Source: Zopfochytrium polystomum
Taxonomy: Eukaryota; Chytridiomycota; Chytridiomycetes; Chytridiales; Chytridiaceae
Length of the DNA: 64,000 nucleotides
Direction: 5' to 3'
Assembly: GCA_025765615.1 (NCBI GenBank)
Contig: JAIVFJ010000027.1
Coordinates: 62,001-126,000 of the forward strand
A program made the position numbers and the translations under genes. Position 1 is the stretch's first letter. Every line of letters starts with the position of its first letter. The notes beneath the pieces are model-generated. The model was given only the letters and a program-made list of their open reading frames with translations, had not been told where the DNA came from and did no database searches. Shown in pieces: positions 33,755 to 44,592 of the stretch.

Positions 33755-34063
33755 TGTTATGAATCACCCTCTGGAAACCTCTGGAACCTTCTAGAGCATT
33801 CCTTCATGGAACCTTGTGGAACCTTCTGGAACCTTCTTTGCTTTCCTGACTTGTCTTGTTGTCATTGGTATCATTGGTATCTTTGTATTACTAATTGCTC
33901 TTTCTAGAACTTTCTTTGAGTCTTGACAAGGAAGACTCTCTTAAGGTATAAAAGGGGAATGGGGGACCTATCCCATCCCTCAAGTGAATTATTGTTTCCC
34001 AATACAATCATTACTCCGCTCAGTTCCTTGTCTGCCTTGCCCTGTCCTGCCATGTTCCAGACA
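33755..34063 (+). repeat. Solo LTR copy 4
   Basis: Full-length TGTTATGAATCACCC...CCAGACA unit with no adjoining internal sequence, so it looks like a solo LTR. A perfect 4-unit HSE (GAACCTTCTGGAACCTTC) is present, plus one array with a single changed base (GAG for GAA). The TATAAAA box is at 33947-33953. No target-site duplication was evident. It is in sense orientation, about 630 bp upstream of the GPI glycoprotein start. Confidence 0.7.
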
Positions 34064-34690
34064 CATTGACACACACACCATCGCACTGCCTTTTGCCCCA
34101 GCTGTTGCAGACTGAATTTTACATGCAGCCATTCTCAACAAATTTACTTAAAGCAGCCATCTTGGTAACTACACGAAGTATTCGGTCGAGTCATTTACTT
34201 GCAAAAACTTGGGTTCTGTCATGAAACTGCAAGGATTGGCATCCCAATTTTTGATCCCAAGTATTGTTTTCAAGGCATTTTCAGATTATTTGCCAAACCC
34301 TGTCTTTATTATTTGGCCTTTTCTTTTGGCTTTCTCTGTGCAGTTTCTGTTTGTCTGTTTGCAATTCTCCGTTGGCGTTCGTTGATGGGTGCGTCGCTTG
34401 TGGCCCATGAGCGGAGTTTCAATTGCGTTCCCACAGCCGTCACAGCCACACAAGGTGTCTCTCTGCCAACTGCGTTCCCTTGTCTGGCCGTCTGCTTTGG
34501 CTGGATTTTGAACAAGAGAAAAAATGGAAAAGGGAAAGACAGGGATGAGGCTGGATGATCCAAATAGGAAAGGAAGCAAGAAAAGGAAAAGGCAAAGAAA
34601 ATTTTTCTTTCTTCCTTTTGTTTGCAACGGTATTTAAAGCGGGCTCCTCTTGCACAGTCACCCATCGCACCCAATCCACACCTCCCAAAT
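34064..34690. other. Upstream region of the GPI glycoprotein gene
   Basis: No supported gene. T-rich and A-rich tracts flank 34510-34620. A TATTTAAA-like sequence (about 34630-34637) lies roughly 55 bp before the ATG at 34691 and is a reasonable core promoter element. Confidence 0.4.
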
Positions 34691-35853
34691 ATGGCCATCT
34701 TCTCCTCAGCCGTCATCGTCAGCGCCAGCCTGTTCATCTCCAACGCCCTATCGGCCCATGCCCAGTTTGTGCCAGGTGGACCAACCCAACCGGGTCTGCC
34801 CTCGGGCTGCTTGGGCTCGTACCCGAATGACGGGCTATGGTAAGGGCTCGCTCTGCTGCTCTCCTTGTGATGCGCTGGACGTTCTTCTAATGCCTTATCG
34901 TACAAAATCCAGTCAAAAGGAGGGATGGCACTTGACCCCGCCCGACGACGTCGACCCATGCAAACCTGACGTCATTCCCCTGCCTGGCCAGCAGGTGTAT
35001 ATTCAGGTACACATCATTTCAGATGTCGCCGATTCGCTGTGAAGTAACTTTATGAACCTAGGATCAAATGAACTTCTGCATCAATCTTCCGAATCCTGAT
35101 TCGATCTACTTGAAACAACAAGGCTTTTACTCCAACGGAAAACTGCCGTCGATTGTTCAAGCCGAGGGCTACGTTCAGAGTTACTGCTTTGGCAGCTATT
35201 TACCTGCTGGCTCCAAACCCCTTCCTTCTGGCACGATTCGCTCAGCCCACGTGATTAAGAACTTCACAAACACCGGCACACGCTACATCCAGCTGTGGGG
35301 AACAATGGACTGTGGACTTGCCGGTGTTGACTGCAATGGTGATGGAGGTCAATATGACAGTGTGAACTTCGTTTCCTGTGGAAAGGAGCCGTATTCTGGA
35401 GTGGATCCCTCTCGCTCGGTGAACGGCGTTGACCCTACAACCTTTAAGGAATATATTCAGCAGGCGGGAAACGGTATCTTCTGCATGCGTATCTGTGAAG
35501 GTACGAACTGGCAAGACGGAATGCCGTGCGATGCAAGGAAGGACGAGGCGGGCTGCTATACTACGATGGGAATCACATCGTTCGACGACGGCTTCACCTA
35601 CCTCGATATTACCACGGGCGCCTCATCCTCGACCTCAGTTAGTCTACCTAAGTCCTCCTCTTCGTCTACGACTTCCTCTTCGACCAAGTCTAATGCTACG
35701 GTGACCAGCAGCTCTCCCACTACCGCTTCGTCTTCGGGTACGTCTGCGTCTGTCTCACCGAGCTCGAAGAGCAGCGCCGGTAGGGCGGTGTCAAAAGAGT
35801 CGGTGGCCCTTCTTACTGTTGCTGCCGCTGCGCTGCAGTTGTTCCTACTTTGA
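34691..35853 (+). CDS. Secreted, probably GPI-anchored glycoprotein (MAG-like family)
   Basis: ATG 34691 opens a clear signal peptide (MAIFSSAVIVSASLFISN, then ALSAHAQ). Introns at about 34838-34912 (donor GTAAGG) and about 35008-35061 (donor GTACAC, acceptor CCTAG) join three exons, giving about 340 residues. The ectodomain is Cys-rich with CINLPNPDS, AEGYVQSYC, LPSGTIRSAHVIKN, DGGQYDSVNF, FCMRICEG and MPCDARKDEAGC. This pattern resembles fungal 'macrophage-activating glycoprotein'-type surface proteins. A Ser/Thr stalk follows. The C-terminus ends in a hydrophobic stretch without charged residues (VALLTVAAAALQLFLL), preceded by SSAG, a plausible GPI attachment site. Expected at the cell surface or wall; function unknown. 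Confidence 0.78.
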
Positions 35854-36294
35854 GTCTACTTCCGGGCCAAGGAAAATACGTTTTGTTTCGTCAGCCCCTT
35901 TATCATCGTATCCGAATGTTTGTTTTGGTGTTCCCAGTTGGCTTCATAACTCCTGTTCTTATTATCTTCCTTTATGGCGGTTATCAGATTTGTCGGAAAG
36001 TAGATTTTCAGGAGATGCTAGTGACAGTACGAGCCGTTTTGAACCTTTTTATCACTCAACCGATCTGGAGCGACAGAGTTTTTGGCGTCATCACTTGCTC
36101 CCCTTGTCCAGTGGTATCAAACCAAAACAAAAAAGATGTGGACAGGCAGACCAGAAGATCGGTAAAATTTGTGCCAAAGTGTTGAGAAAAGGTGCTTGGC
36201 GTTGTGCGTGTAGAAAATTGGTTGCGGCGGATTTATTTGGCAAAGCTCGATGCAGTATCTGTTCCTGTACCAGACATTCTGTCATTACTTGGTT
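35854..36294. other. Intergenic interval between convergent genes
   Basis: Contains the 3' ends of the GPI glycoprotein gene (plus) and the RNase P subunit gene (minus). Long plus-strand frames through here and into 36547 are antisense to the RNase P gene and have no domain support. Confidence 0.4.
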
Positions 36295-36947
36295 GTGTTC
36301 TCCTCCTTTTCCGTGTAAAGAGTATGTCCGGGACGACATGGCAAGTGCTTGCTTGACAGACATGCGAGACATTCTATCTTCACTAGCAACTCTGGCTTGT
36401 CTGACTTTAAATGTTAATGTCCGATGCGTCGCACACAAAGTTTTTGGGAGCGCACCAGCCGTACGAATCCTGGACGTGACACCGGGAATCAACACCGTGT
36501 CGCAACGTTTACACAGACTGCGTTTCACGTGCGGGTCTCTTTATTGATTGATAGTAAGATTTGACTGTGAACAGCGTGGGGCAACTTCGCGGCTTACATT
36601 CGCAGAACCATCTTTGCGCTGACTTTTTTCATTGCTCCTGCATAATACCGGCCAATCCCCGCCAGCGGGGCACTGACGCACGAAGAGATCGGGGCGAGCC
36701 GTTTGCCTCCGCCATCGGCTACGTTTCGAGTCTGCTTCGGAAGCCGATCGTCGCCAGCTGGCTGGGGTTCAGTGCGATGGCGCCCTCCGTCGGGCTTTGT
36801 GGGCACGGATGACGCGAGACGCGGCTGCGACTGCGGTGGGCGGCACGCCGTGAGCAAGTGTGCGGCCTGCAGCAGGAAGTTCATCCTGATGAGGGCGTCA
36901 TTGCCATCGCCTTTGTTGCCGCCCCCACCTTTCCCTTTTCCGCGCAT
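36295..36947 (-). CDS. RPR2: RNase P/MRP protein subunit Rpr2/Rpp21
   Basis: Starts at ATG 36947 (MRGKGKGGGGNKGDG). Conserved Rpp21 elements appear in order: ALIRMNFLLQAAHLLTA (N-terminal helices), RYYAGAMKKVSAKM, then after an intron RDPHVKRSLCKRCDTVLIPG. After another intron comes IECLACLSSKHLPC, ending at TAA 36295. The two CxxC pairs (CKRC and CLAC) form the zinc site of the family. The KRSLCKRC..LIPG block is the signature. The protein helps RNase P mature tRNA 5' ends. The region between TACRPPQSQ and LAGIGRYY (about 36650-36850) is unusually long and Pro/Gly-rich; it could hide an additional intron. Exact splice sites of the last intron are unresolved. Confidence 0.83.
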
Positions 36948-37307
36948 TCCGTCTTCTCGTTTTGCTGTGGTTGAACCGTCTAGGCACGTGACTGGCGTAG
37001 ACTATCCTTATCGGGCCAATCAGATTGCTGCTTGAGAAAAAGATGGCAAGCCATGGAGGCACTTCGGGCAGCAGCCACAAACTCGGGATCACAACACACA
37101 AAGCGAATGGAAGAAGAAAAAAAATGAAGACGAAAGTGTAACAAAACAATAAAAAAAGTGCCCATATCCCGCTCCCCCACCGGCTCCATCACTGTTCCTT
37201 CACCCGAACGCCTCTTCTACCACACTTCTCTTCCACACTTCTCGACGTAATCGGTCTTTGCCGGCTTCATTATCTGAGTTTGTTCCCGTGTCGCCTTGCG
37301 CCGGATC
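36948..37307. other. Divergent promoter interval (RPR2 / protein kinase)
   Basis: A 360-bp interval between the two divergent start codons. It contains CCAAT-like words (ATTGG near 37015 on the minus strand) and an A-rich tract near 37105-37155. No gene or repeat was seen. Confidence 0.4.
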
Positions 37308-38959
37308 ATGGACACCGTCCCCCCTGCGTCCGACCGTGGCTCGTTTGAGGACTCGGCGCCACTTGCACTTCATGATCGCAGTGAGACTCACTCAGCCGAA
37401 CCAGGAGCCACAACAAGTCCGGACTCCCTAAACCCTGCCGCGCTGACGAGGCGATCCCAGATCGAACATTCGAGTCATGACGATGAGGACGACGATGATG
37501 ACGGTCTCTTTTTGAAAGTGGACACCAACCAAGCAAAATCAACTAAGCCCTCCATATTTGTGCAAAACCCCTCATCGTCGTCGGTGGGAGGAGTCTTTCA
37601 CTTTTCACTCGCTGCCACCGACTTAAACGATTCAGTTCCCTCACTCACAACTCTTTCGATTTCGACGACGGGGTCTTCAGCCTCGTATTCGTCTCCGTCA
37701 TCGCCGTTTCGGTATACGGTGGAAACTTCAACAAGCAGCATCCTCACGGATTTGTCCTCTATATGGTTCGCTGTCGACGTGGTAACTGGTGCAGAAGTCG
37801 TGATAAAGCACATTGCCGATTCGGATCTTGCCAAGCAAGAGCTGCAGTTCTTGCGCACAGTTTCCCAGTTCGACGTTCCCCATACTGCACGACTGCTGGA
37901 CCTCGTTCCATTATATGATGTGAAGTGGCCCAACGGGGATGTTCCCCAACCTAAAGATGCGATGGCTTTGGTACTACCGAAGCTTGAGCGGCTGCCTTCT
38001 CGAATACCTGAGTTAGAAACAATAGTTCGGTACATTCGGGACATCTTCGAAGTGAGTGGCTCTGCATGATTTTCTGATTGGGTGCTGATTTCGATTCCTG
38101 TCCATGTTTGTCTGATCAGGCCCTTCGCGGTTTGCACGCTCTGAATATTTGCCACATGGACGTTACTCTCCCCAATCTGATGAAAGATCCAATTCACGGA
38201 AGAGCAGTCTTGATCGATTTTGGTCTCGCTCGCGTTTGTGAAATGAACACTTTTCACCCATCCGGCCGGGGAACCCCTGGCCATATTGCACCGGAAGTTA
38301 TTGATGGCACAGGGTGCACCCCAGTGGCTGACATGTACTCCGCCGGTATTGTGTTTGGGCAATGGCTCGAGCCTTACCTTCCCTCGGGTCTCTCACTCCA
38401 GTGTCTTGGGGGCCGTCTCGTCACACCTTCGGCAACAGCAGGAATCTGCGAACGGATCCGCGATGCGTTGGACTTTTCAAACTCTTCGAGCCCTTCTCCC
38501 CATCTTTCTTCCAGTTTCGTTTCGACCGTCTCTTTCTCCTCATATTCACCGCGGCATTACTCCTCTTCCTTCTCAAACACGGACCACCCATCCGCGGCGA
38601 TCCCCATCTTGAGCCATTCCCGTCGACCAAGTAGTAATGCCGGCGGCAGCTTATCAGGCACTCCGCATCGGCACGGTAGTGTTCGCAGCTTCTCCTCCCT
38701 AGCTGATGACTTCGACGTTGAGAGTTGCGGCATTAAAGACGAGACATTGAGACTGGCGGCAGATTTGCTTTCGCTTTTGCTTGAACCGGATCCGGGAGTG
38801 CGGATCACAGCAGAAGAGGCACTGGAGCATCCTCTTCTTGTTGCCGATGTATCTGCGTTTCAAGGGAAGGACCACAGGGTGTCAGCTGTTAAAATATTTG
38901 GTGGTATATCCAGTATGGGTGCAAGGAAGCGAAGTCAAATAACAGTGAGGTACAGATAG
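37308..38959 (+). CDS. Atypical protein kinase (divergent Cdc7/Ser-Thr type)
   Basis: ATG 37308 (MDTVPPASDRGS). One intron (38052-38119, donor GTGAGT, acceptor ATCAG). About 528 residues. A ~150-residue Ser/Asp-rich N-terminus precedes the kinase domain. A VAIK-type lysine is present (GAEVVIKHIADSD). The catalytic loop is HMDVTLPNLM (38153 on): Asp and Asn are kept, but HRD-Arg is Met and the usual Lys is Thr. DFGLAR (38215) and GHIAPEVIDG follow. No glycine-rich P-loop is evident upstream of the lysine. A ~110-residue Ser-rich insert separates the APE region from the terminal helices (SLLLEPDPGVRITAEEALEH). The HxDxxxxN loop and APE context are closest to the Cdc7-like branch, but the substrate is unknown. 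Activity may be altered. Confidence 0.75.
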
Positions 38960-39690
38960 ATATTTTTTGCTGCCCCGAATTGCCTGGAGTTTTTCTTCAA
39001 AAAACTTGCTCCACCATATTCTTGTTGCCGAATTGGTGGTGGGTGGTTCAGCCGCATCTCTCATTGTGATGATTTGACATTCGTTTTGTCTTCTCGTTGA
39101 CAGCCAGCGGCAAACGGCCGCTTCTTGTCTCTTCTTCAGCTTTTGTCTTCGGCCGCCTGTCTGTCTCCATCTTCTGTCTGTCTGTCTGGTAGCCCAGTTA
39201 TTTGTCTGCCTTTGAGCCAGTCTGCCCGTTGTTGCGGCGCGCCCGCTCCCACCCAATCAGCCCTGTTTCCTTGCCCTGCCCTTCTCTTTACACTACCATC
39301 TTCCATTGTTGCCCCGTTCCCCCTTCTGAAGTGGCTCCTACCTTGGCTTTCGACTTTTGTCGCCTCGATCGCGAAACGGCTGGCGCCGCCGACTCCCGTA
39401 GATCCCAGGCCGACCTCTCCTTTTCTCGGCATCGTTTTGGGGTACCCATTGGCAGTGCCTCTTAAATGCATCACTGTGGGCAATCCGGGAATGATCCCAG
39501 ACTCGTCTACAGAAAGTGGACGACGCTTCTTAGATGCCGCAACGAAATCCTGGAGACCCACATCATCGCACACACTCCTTTTCGGTTGCCAGTCCCGACC
39601 AACTCTCTAGGTCTTCCAGATCAGATACGGCCAGCAGAACGGACCTCCTGTGCGACCCGAAAAGCAACCCCATCTCAGCCATCATTACCC
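38960..39690. other. Upstream region of the kelch gene
   Basis: No supported gene on either strand. A CT-rich stretch around 39120-39300 (TGTCTGTC repeats near 39160-39185) lies within the probable promoter or 5' UTR. Upstream in-frame extension of the kelch frame to 39466 is open but lacks protein-like features. Confidence 0.35.
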
Positions 39691-42600
39691 ATGCTGACGG
39701 CCAATCCGATGCCATCACCTTCGCGTCGAAAGGCGCCTGTGCTTATCCCATCGCCGTTGCCAGCCCATCCGCCTTTGAGACCATGTGCGGTCTTGTCATC
39801 AGTTTCACGGCCAGCCACAACCGCCTCATTTCCAATTAGGTCCTGGCTGAGAGCAAGCTTAATATTCGCTCTGGCTGCAGTATTCCTCGTTGCCAGGCCC
39901 GTGTTTTGTCGCCATTGGCACAATGTGAATGGACACGATGGTTTTAAGCCCGGAGACCAACTACATCGAGCCGACAGCAGCGGAAGTGATGTTTCGACCA
40001 ACAAGCAATACTCATCCGCTGTAGGATCAACAACAGGACCGAATGCCGTCGAAGCGAAGGTGCCGGACACTGCCTCCGCTAGCGCTGGCACCGGAGCTGG
40101 AACCAGCGACGGAAGATCCACTATCGCTGCATCTCGTGTGACACCGCCCCTCACGATTGCGAACGCCACTTTCGACTTCTTGCCCGCCATTAACATGTTT
40201 GCTGTCATTGGTGGTGGTAAAGTGACAGACCCGATTCGTTCTCTCGCAACAGGCAACAACGTCTCCGCATCGCAGGAGATGGCTTCAGGCATTCGATTCA
40301 TCGGACAGAACAAGAGCAGCAGTACAGGCATCGATTGGTATGTTTCCGATGCCCTGGTTGCTCCTGAGACTCGAGACATATTTGGCCACACAACAGTCCT
40401 GCTAAACGACTCGAAGCTCCTGGTTTTCTTCGGAGCAACTGCGGACCTTCCCAGGCTGACTTTCTCAAATGACCCGGTTTCCATGCTGGATGTTAACACC
40501 ATGACTTACACACCGCTGACGACGACGGGTGATGTGCCAGACCCGCGGTACCGGCACGCCACCGTGTTCAACAGCGATGACGGGGAGGTCTTACTCATTG
40601 GCGGAGCTACTTACACGTCTTATCTGGAGATGGGCATCAACCCTAATACCGACAAGTTTGGATTGAACGGCGGAAAGTTGCCTTCACTCGATCCCGCGGC
40701 CCGGTTCCCCGATGACTCTATGGCCCTTTATTCGCTCAACTTAACAACTCTCACTTGGACGCGACGAATATTCACAGACATAGACATTGTCCCGAAGACA
40801 CTGGTTGGCGTTGCCGCTGCACTTTACATGGACATGATGGTGACATGCTTTGGTCAAGCGACGGTTGTAGACCAGATTCCAAACAACGACTGTTCTGTGT
40901 TAAATATCTCATCGCGTGAATTTGTTCCGTCACCATTGGGGTACGTATTCATGCATTTTGTTTCATCCCTTGCTCTACTCAGACGATTCCGTGGATTATC
41001 AGGTACACCGATCCTCCATTACCAAGATACGGTGCCAGTCTCGTTGCTTCCGCTCACTTGGACAATCTCTACATGTTTGGAGGATGGAATCCTTATTCTG
41101 GGACATTTCCTCAAGACGTTTGGGCACTGGACGGGCTCTCACTTCCAACCCTTCAGTGGAATCTCGTGAGCACTGGTGGCCGCGAAGTAGCGCCACAAGG
41201 TCGTGCTTTTTCATCGATGACTGTGGTAGAGGATGCACTTCTTGTCCTAGGCGGCCAGATTTCGGACGCTAGCTCAGTTGTTTCGACAACCTACTCGACC
41301 CTGTCTCTCCTCAATAACACGTGGATCCCGAACTGGTACCCCGGAGTTGCGCTAAAGCAGGTTGTGTCCTCCCGAAAACCTGGAAGCTCGGGGGTCCCTC
41401 AGATCCCACGACAGTAGCCGATCCGGCGGCGGGATCCGTCGGAGTTAGCTCGGTGACTCTCGTGAGCTCTGTGCTGGGCAGCGTTGCTGGAGTACTTGCC
41501 ATCGCCGGTGTCGCCTTTGGCGTTATTGTTCAACGGCGACGACTGGAGGCCAAGAGTATGGGTGATCTTTCCTCGCAAATAGATGACAGAAGAAAACCCA
41601 GAGGCATCGATGGGGCGCAGTTTAGTTCAAACGCATTCGGCGGAAGACGGTTTGGTATGGATGGGGTATTTCGGGGCTTGCGAAATCGGCGATTCAAACG
41701 GCGATCACTGCAATCTTCCGGATCAGAAGATGTTCTGATTGATCTTCGAGGCGGCAGTGATACTTCAAGCGTGCAAGCGTTATCGCTTAACAGTGTTACA
41801 ACGGAGTCTCGCCGATCTCGTCGACTGTCTGCTGATGATATGCCACCGCTGCTGTCTGTGGATCGTCGTGCGATTCCAATTCCGCCACGAATAAGAACAC
41901 CGAATTCAGCTGGATCGCCGTCAATTGATAGTGGCAATTCGGAGTCGTTTTCATTAAAGGATCTTGCTAGGAAGAATCGATCAAGCTACAAAAGTATCGA
42001 TCCTCCATGGGCTCAAACAATATCAGACGCTTCCACCACTCTCTCCCAACCGGAAAGTTTGGCAGTAAGACAGCGGAATAACTTCAAGCAAATTTCCGGC
42101 TCCAATACCAGTAACCCCGGCGTGCATGGCAGTCCTGCTGCTTCATCCGAGTCCCACCGAACCTCCCCGACTCTGCACAATTCATCAACTCCTTCTTCCG
42201 CAGCTAATTCGACGTCCCTCCGGTTGCAGCAAGAGGGAAGGCTGAGCTATAGCGAAGTGTACGGTTCTGTGAGCAGCGACGACACCGCTCTGCGAGAAGG
42301 TCGTCTGAAGGCTTCTCGTTCACGAGAGTCTGTTCTCTCTGCGCTCTCATCTGTGGTTCTGTCGAGCAAGTCGAGCAAATCACCAGTCCCGTCTATTTCA
42401 GCGAATGCTGGGGTCGGAAAAGCACTCAAAAGCTCTGCCGACGTTGAAGATGGCAATGATATCGACGATGGATGCGACGACGCTGCCTTTGCGTCGTGGG
42501 CATATGGCCACGCTGCAGTACGTTCAATGCCTTCCTCGGTAGCCCTGCCCTTTCTAATACACTTAACGATTATTCACAGGGGTTCGAAGCTGCCGCACGG

Positions 42601-43764
42601 TCATTAAGGAGCGATTCGCTCAACTCCCCAAACGGATCTGTTTTAGAACACTATAATCAACTCAACCCACAACACCAGCATTACCATTCTCGTTCGACAA
42701 CTCCAACCAAAACCGCTCCACACTCGCATGTCCCTCCAATCCGAACTTGGCTTGACACGACCCTCCCTACCACAGCTACCGTCCATGCTGCACAGCAGCC
42801 TCGCAGCCCCACTTTTTCCATCCCACACAGCACAAGTAGTGGCCGTCCATCAACTCGCGGCACGATCCCTGCAGATGATGACGCGTTTGATGCTTGGGCA
42901 TGGGGAGAGGCCGCGATGATTCTGACGCATCGACGACCGGGGACGCCTTCTGATCTCGTGTCACTTGGATCTGGTGGAACTGGTCGTCGTGGCGGGCCTT
43001 GGTCGGCAAGCAGCACAACACAGCGTTTTGTTTTCCCTCCACCACCCCACCTTCTCGCGTCACAAAGTGCTTACGGTCTAACGAGCGGGCACGGATATGG
43101 CGGCACATCACCAAACCCGTCATCGGCCGGTGGATCTTCACGGCGGAGCAGTGTCCGCGGACTGGGCGCGCTGCGGGCAGGGGGAGGCCTCGGTCCCGCG
43201 ATGGGAGTGCCTAGTGGCGCCGGCGGTGTGCCACCAGTGCCTGCAGGTTTGGCGGGATGCGACGACTCGGCCTTTCTTGCATGGGCTTATGGGTATGCTG
43301 CGGGTCTCGCAGCCGGTGCCCAGGCGTCTGAGCTAAGTAGTCGCAGTGGTAGTAGCGGAGGTAGCAGCTGGGGCGGAGGCGGCAGCGGCAGCGGCAGTGG
43401 GGGCGCGAGCGGCTCGGGAGGACGGCGCGGGTCAGGTTTGAGCGAAGACCTTACGCCGGGTGTCGAGTCTGGAGGGTCCGGAACGCTTCCACCAGGTATG
43501 CTGGCCCTGATGAAGTTGAAGCCTGCGGGCGTCGACATGGACGTTTTGGGACAAACTGCACCCGGCTTGAGTGGCTTTGGGGGTCTCGGTGGTGACACCG
43601 GAGACGACACACCCATGGTGGAGAGTGGTGGCAGTTTGGGCTCGGACGGTTTACTTCCCAGAGTGGTGGTTGTGGAACCGAGCCTCGCATCTGCCAGTAT
43701 ATCGTCAGCCGAGGCCGTAACCTCGGGTTTACTGACAACTGCAGCCCTTCTGGCGAAGGCGTAA
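39691..43764 (+). CDS. Kelch-repeat single-pass membrane protein with long cytoplasmic tail
   Basis: Proposed start is ATG 39691 (MLTANPMPSPSRRK). A hydrophobic N-terminal segment (LIFALAAVFLVARPVF) acts as signal peptide or anchor. Kelch motifs include GHTTVLLNDSKLLVFFGA, RYRHATVF...VLLIGGA, PRYGASLVASAHLDNLYMFG and GRAFSSMTVVEDALLVLGGQ. Then come a membrane helix (SSVLGSVAGVLAIAGVAFGV) and a basic stop-transfer QRRR. The ~750-residue cytoplasmic tail is Ser-rich. It contains three copies of a motif DDxAFxxWAxGxAA (42470-42517, 42871-42915, 43255-43302), the last followed by Gly/Ser repeats. Introns lie near 40942-41002, between 41340 and 41420 (boundaries unresolved) and near 42518-42580. 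The architecture resembles fungal kelch cell-surface sensors with disordered signalling tails. Ligand and partners unknown. Confidence 0.82.
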
Positions 43765-44592
43765 ATATTGGACGCAGCGGTATTAAGTCGTGAGTTTGGC
43801 TAAAAAATGCGTTGATCGCAGCCAAAGTAGCGTGCCCTTCCTTTTCCTTTCCGTTTCCGTTTCTTCGCTACTGCCTTTGTTTTCCTCTTGCGTCCCCGAC
43901 TTTTCCGGTTTTAAACGCGTTCGCGCGGGAGTTGCTGGATTCAACTTTCGTTTCCCCCACAACTTTGCTTCAGACTCTTCGTTCTTTGTCAAATATAACT
44001 GTAAGGACCCTAGTTGACAGTGATGTCTCGAATAACCCTTTCAGTACCGGACAGCGGGACCGAAGCGGCTCAAATTTTGATCTGCTGCCATTTCATCCCT
44101 GTTCCATAATGTGAAGAGCCAGTCCAACACATACACTATGAGGTGGCGAATTGCGACGTAATGGACAAATCCAGCCGATACAAATAGACCAGCTCGGTCA
44201 ACAGCTTCACTTCACGTCGTACCCATTAAAAGACAATTATACGCTGTCCCCCGTGGCTCTCCAAATCCAATTAGCAACAGTGTATCAGCAAGTGCACATA
44301 TGTTCCAGTTCGTAATTGGACTCCTCCTGCGAGATCCAGTATATGTCAGCTGAGAACACTGCAAAATGGTTTGCACCCCGTGTTTCGAATTTTTGTTACA
44401 TGCAAGTAGCTTGTTTTTTTGTCGACCGAAGTTTCACTACTTCCCAACAAACAAGACAACGGTACAACCAGTAGAAAAAAGCGATTTCCAGTTTCGCTTT
44501 TATGAAAAAACAGAGCAGCAGTAGAGATGCTCGCAGTTTACTCTTCTGGAGGTCTTTGAATACCCGCTTTACATCAGCCGCAAACCTTCGCC
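43765..44592. other. Intergenic interval between convergent genes
   Basis: An 828-bp gap between the kelch gene and the 3' end of ELP2. Short frames on the plus strand (43790-44114) have no domain character. A CT-rich stretch lies at 43835-43900. No RNA gene or mobile element was recognised. Confidence 0.4.

Noticed and set aside
35819..36547. 242-codon plus-strand open frame
   Set aside because: Runs antisense through the RNase P subunit gene, whose minus-strand exons carry conserved Rpp21 motifs; no domain on the plus strand.
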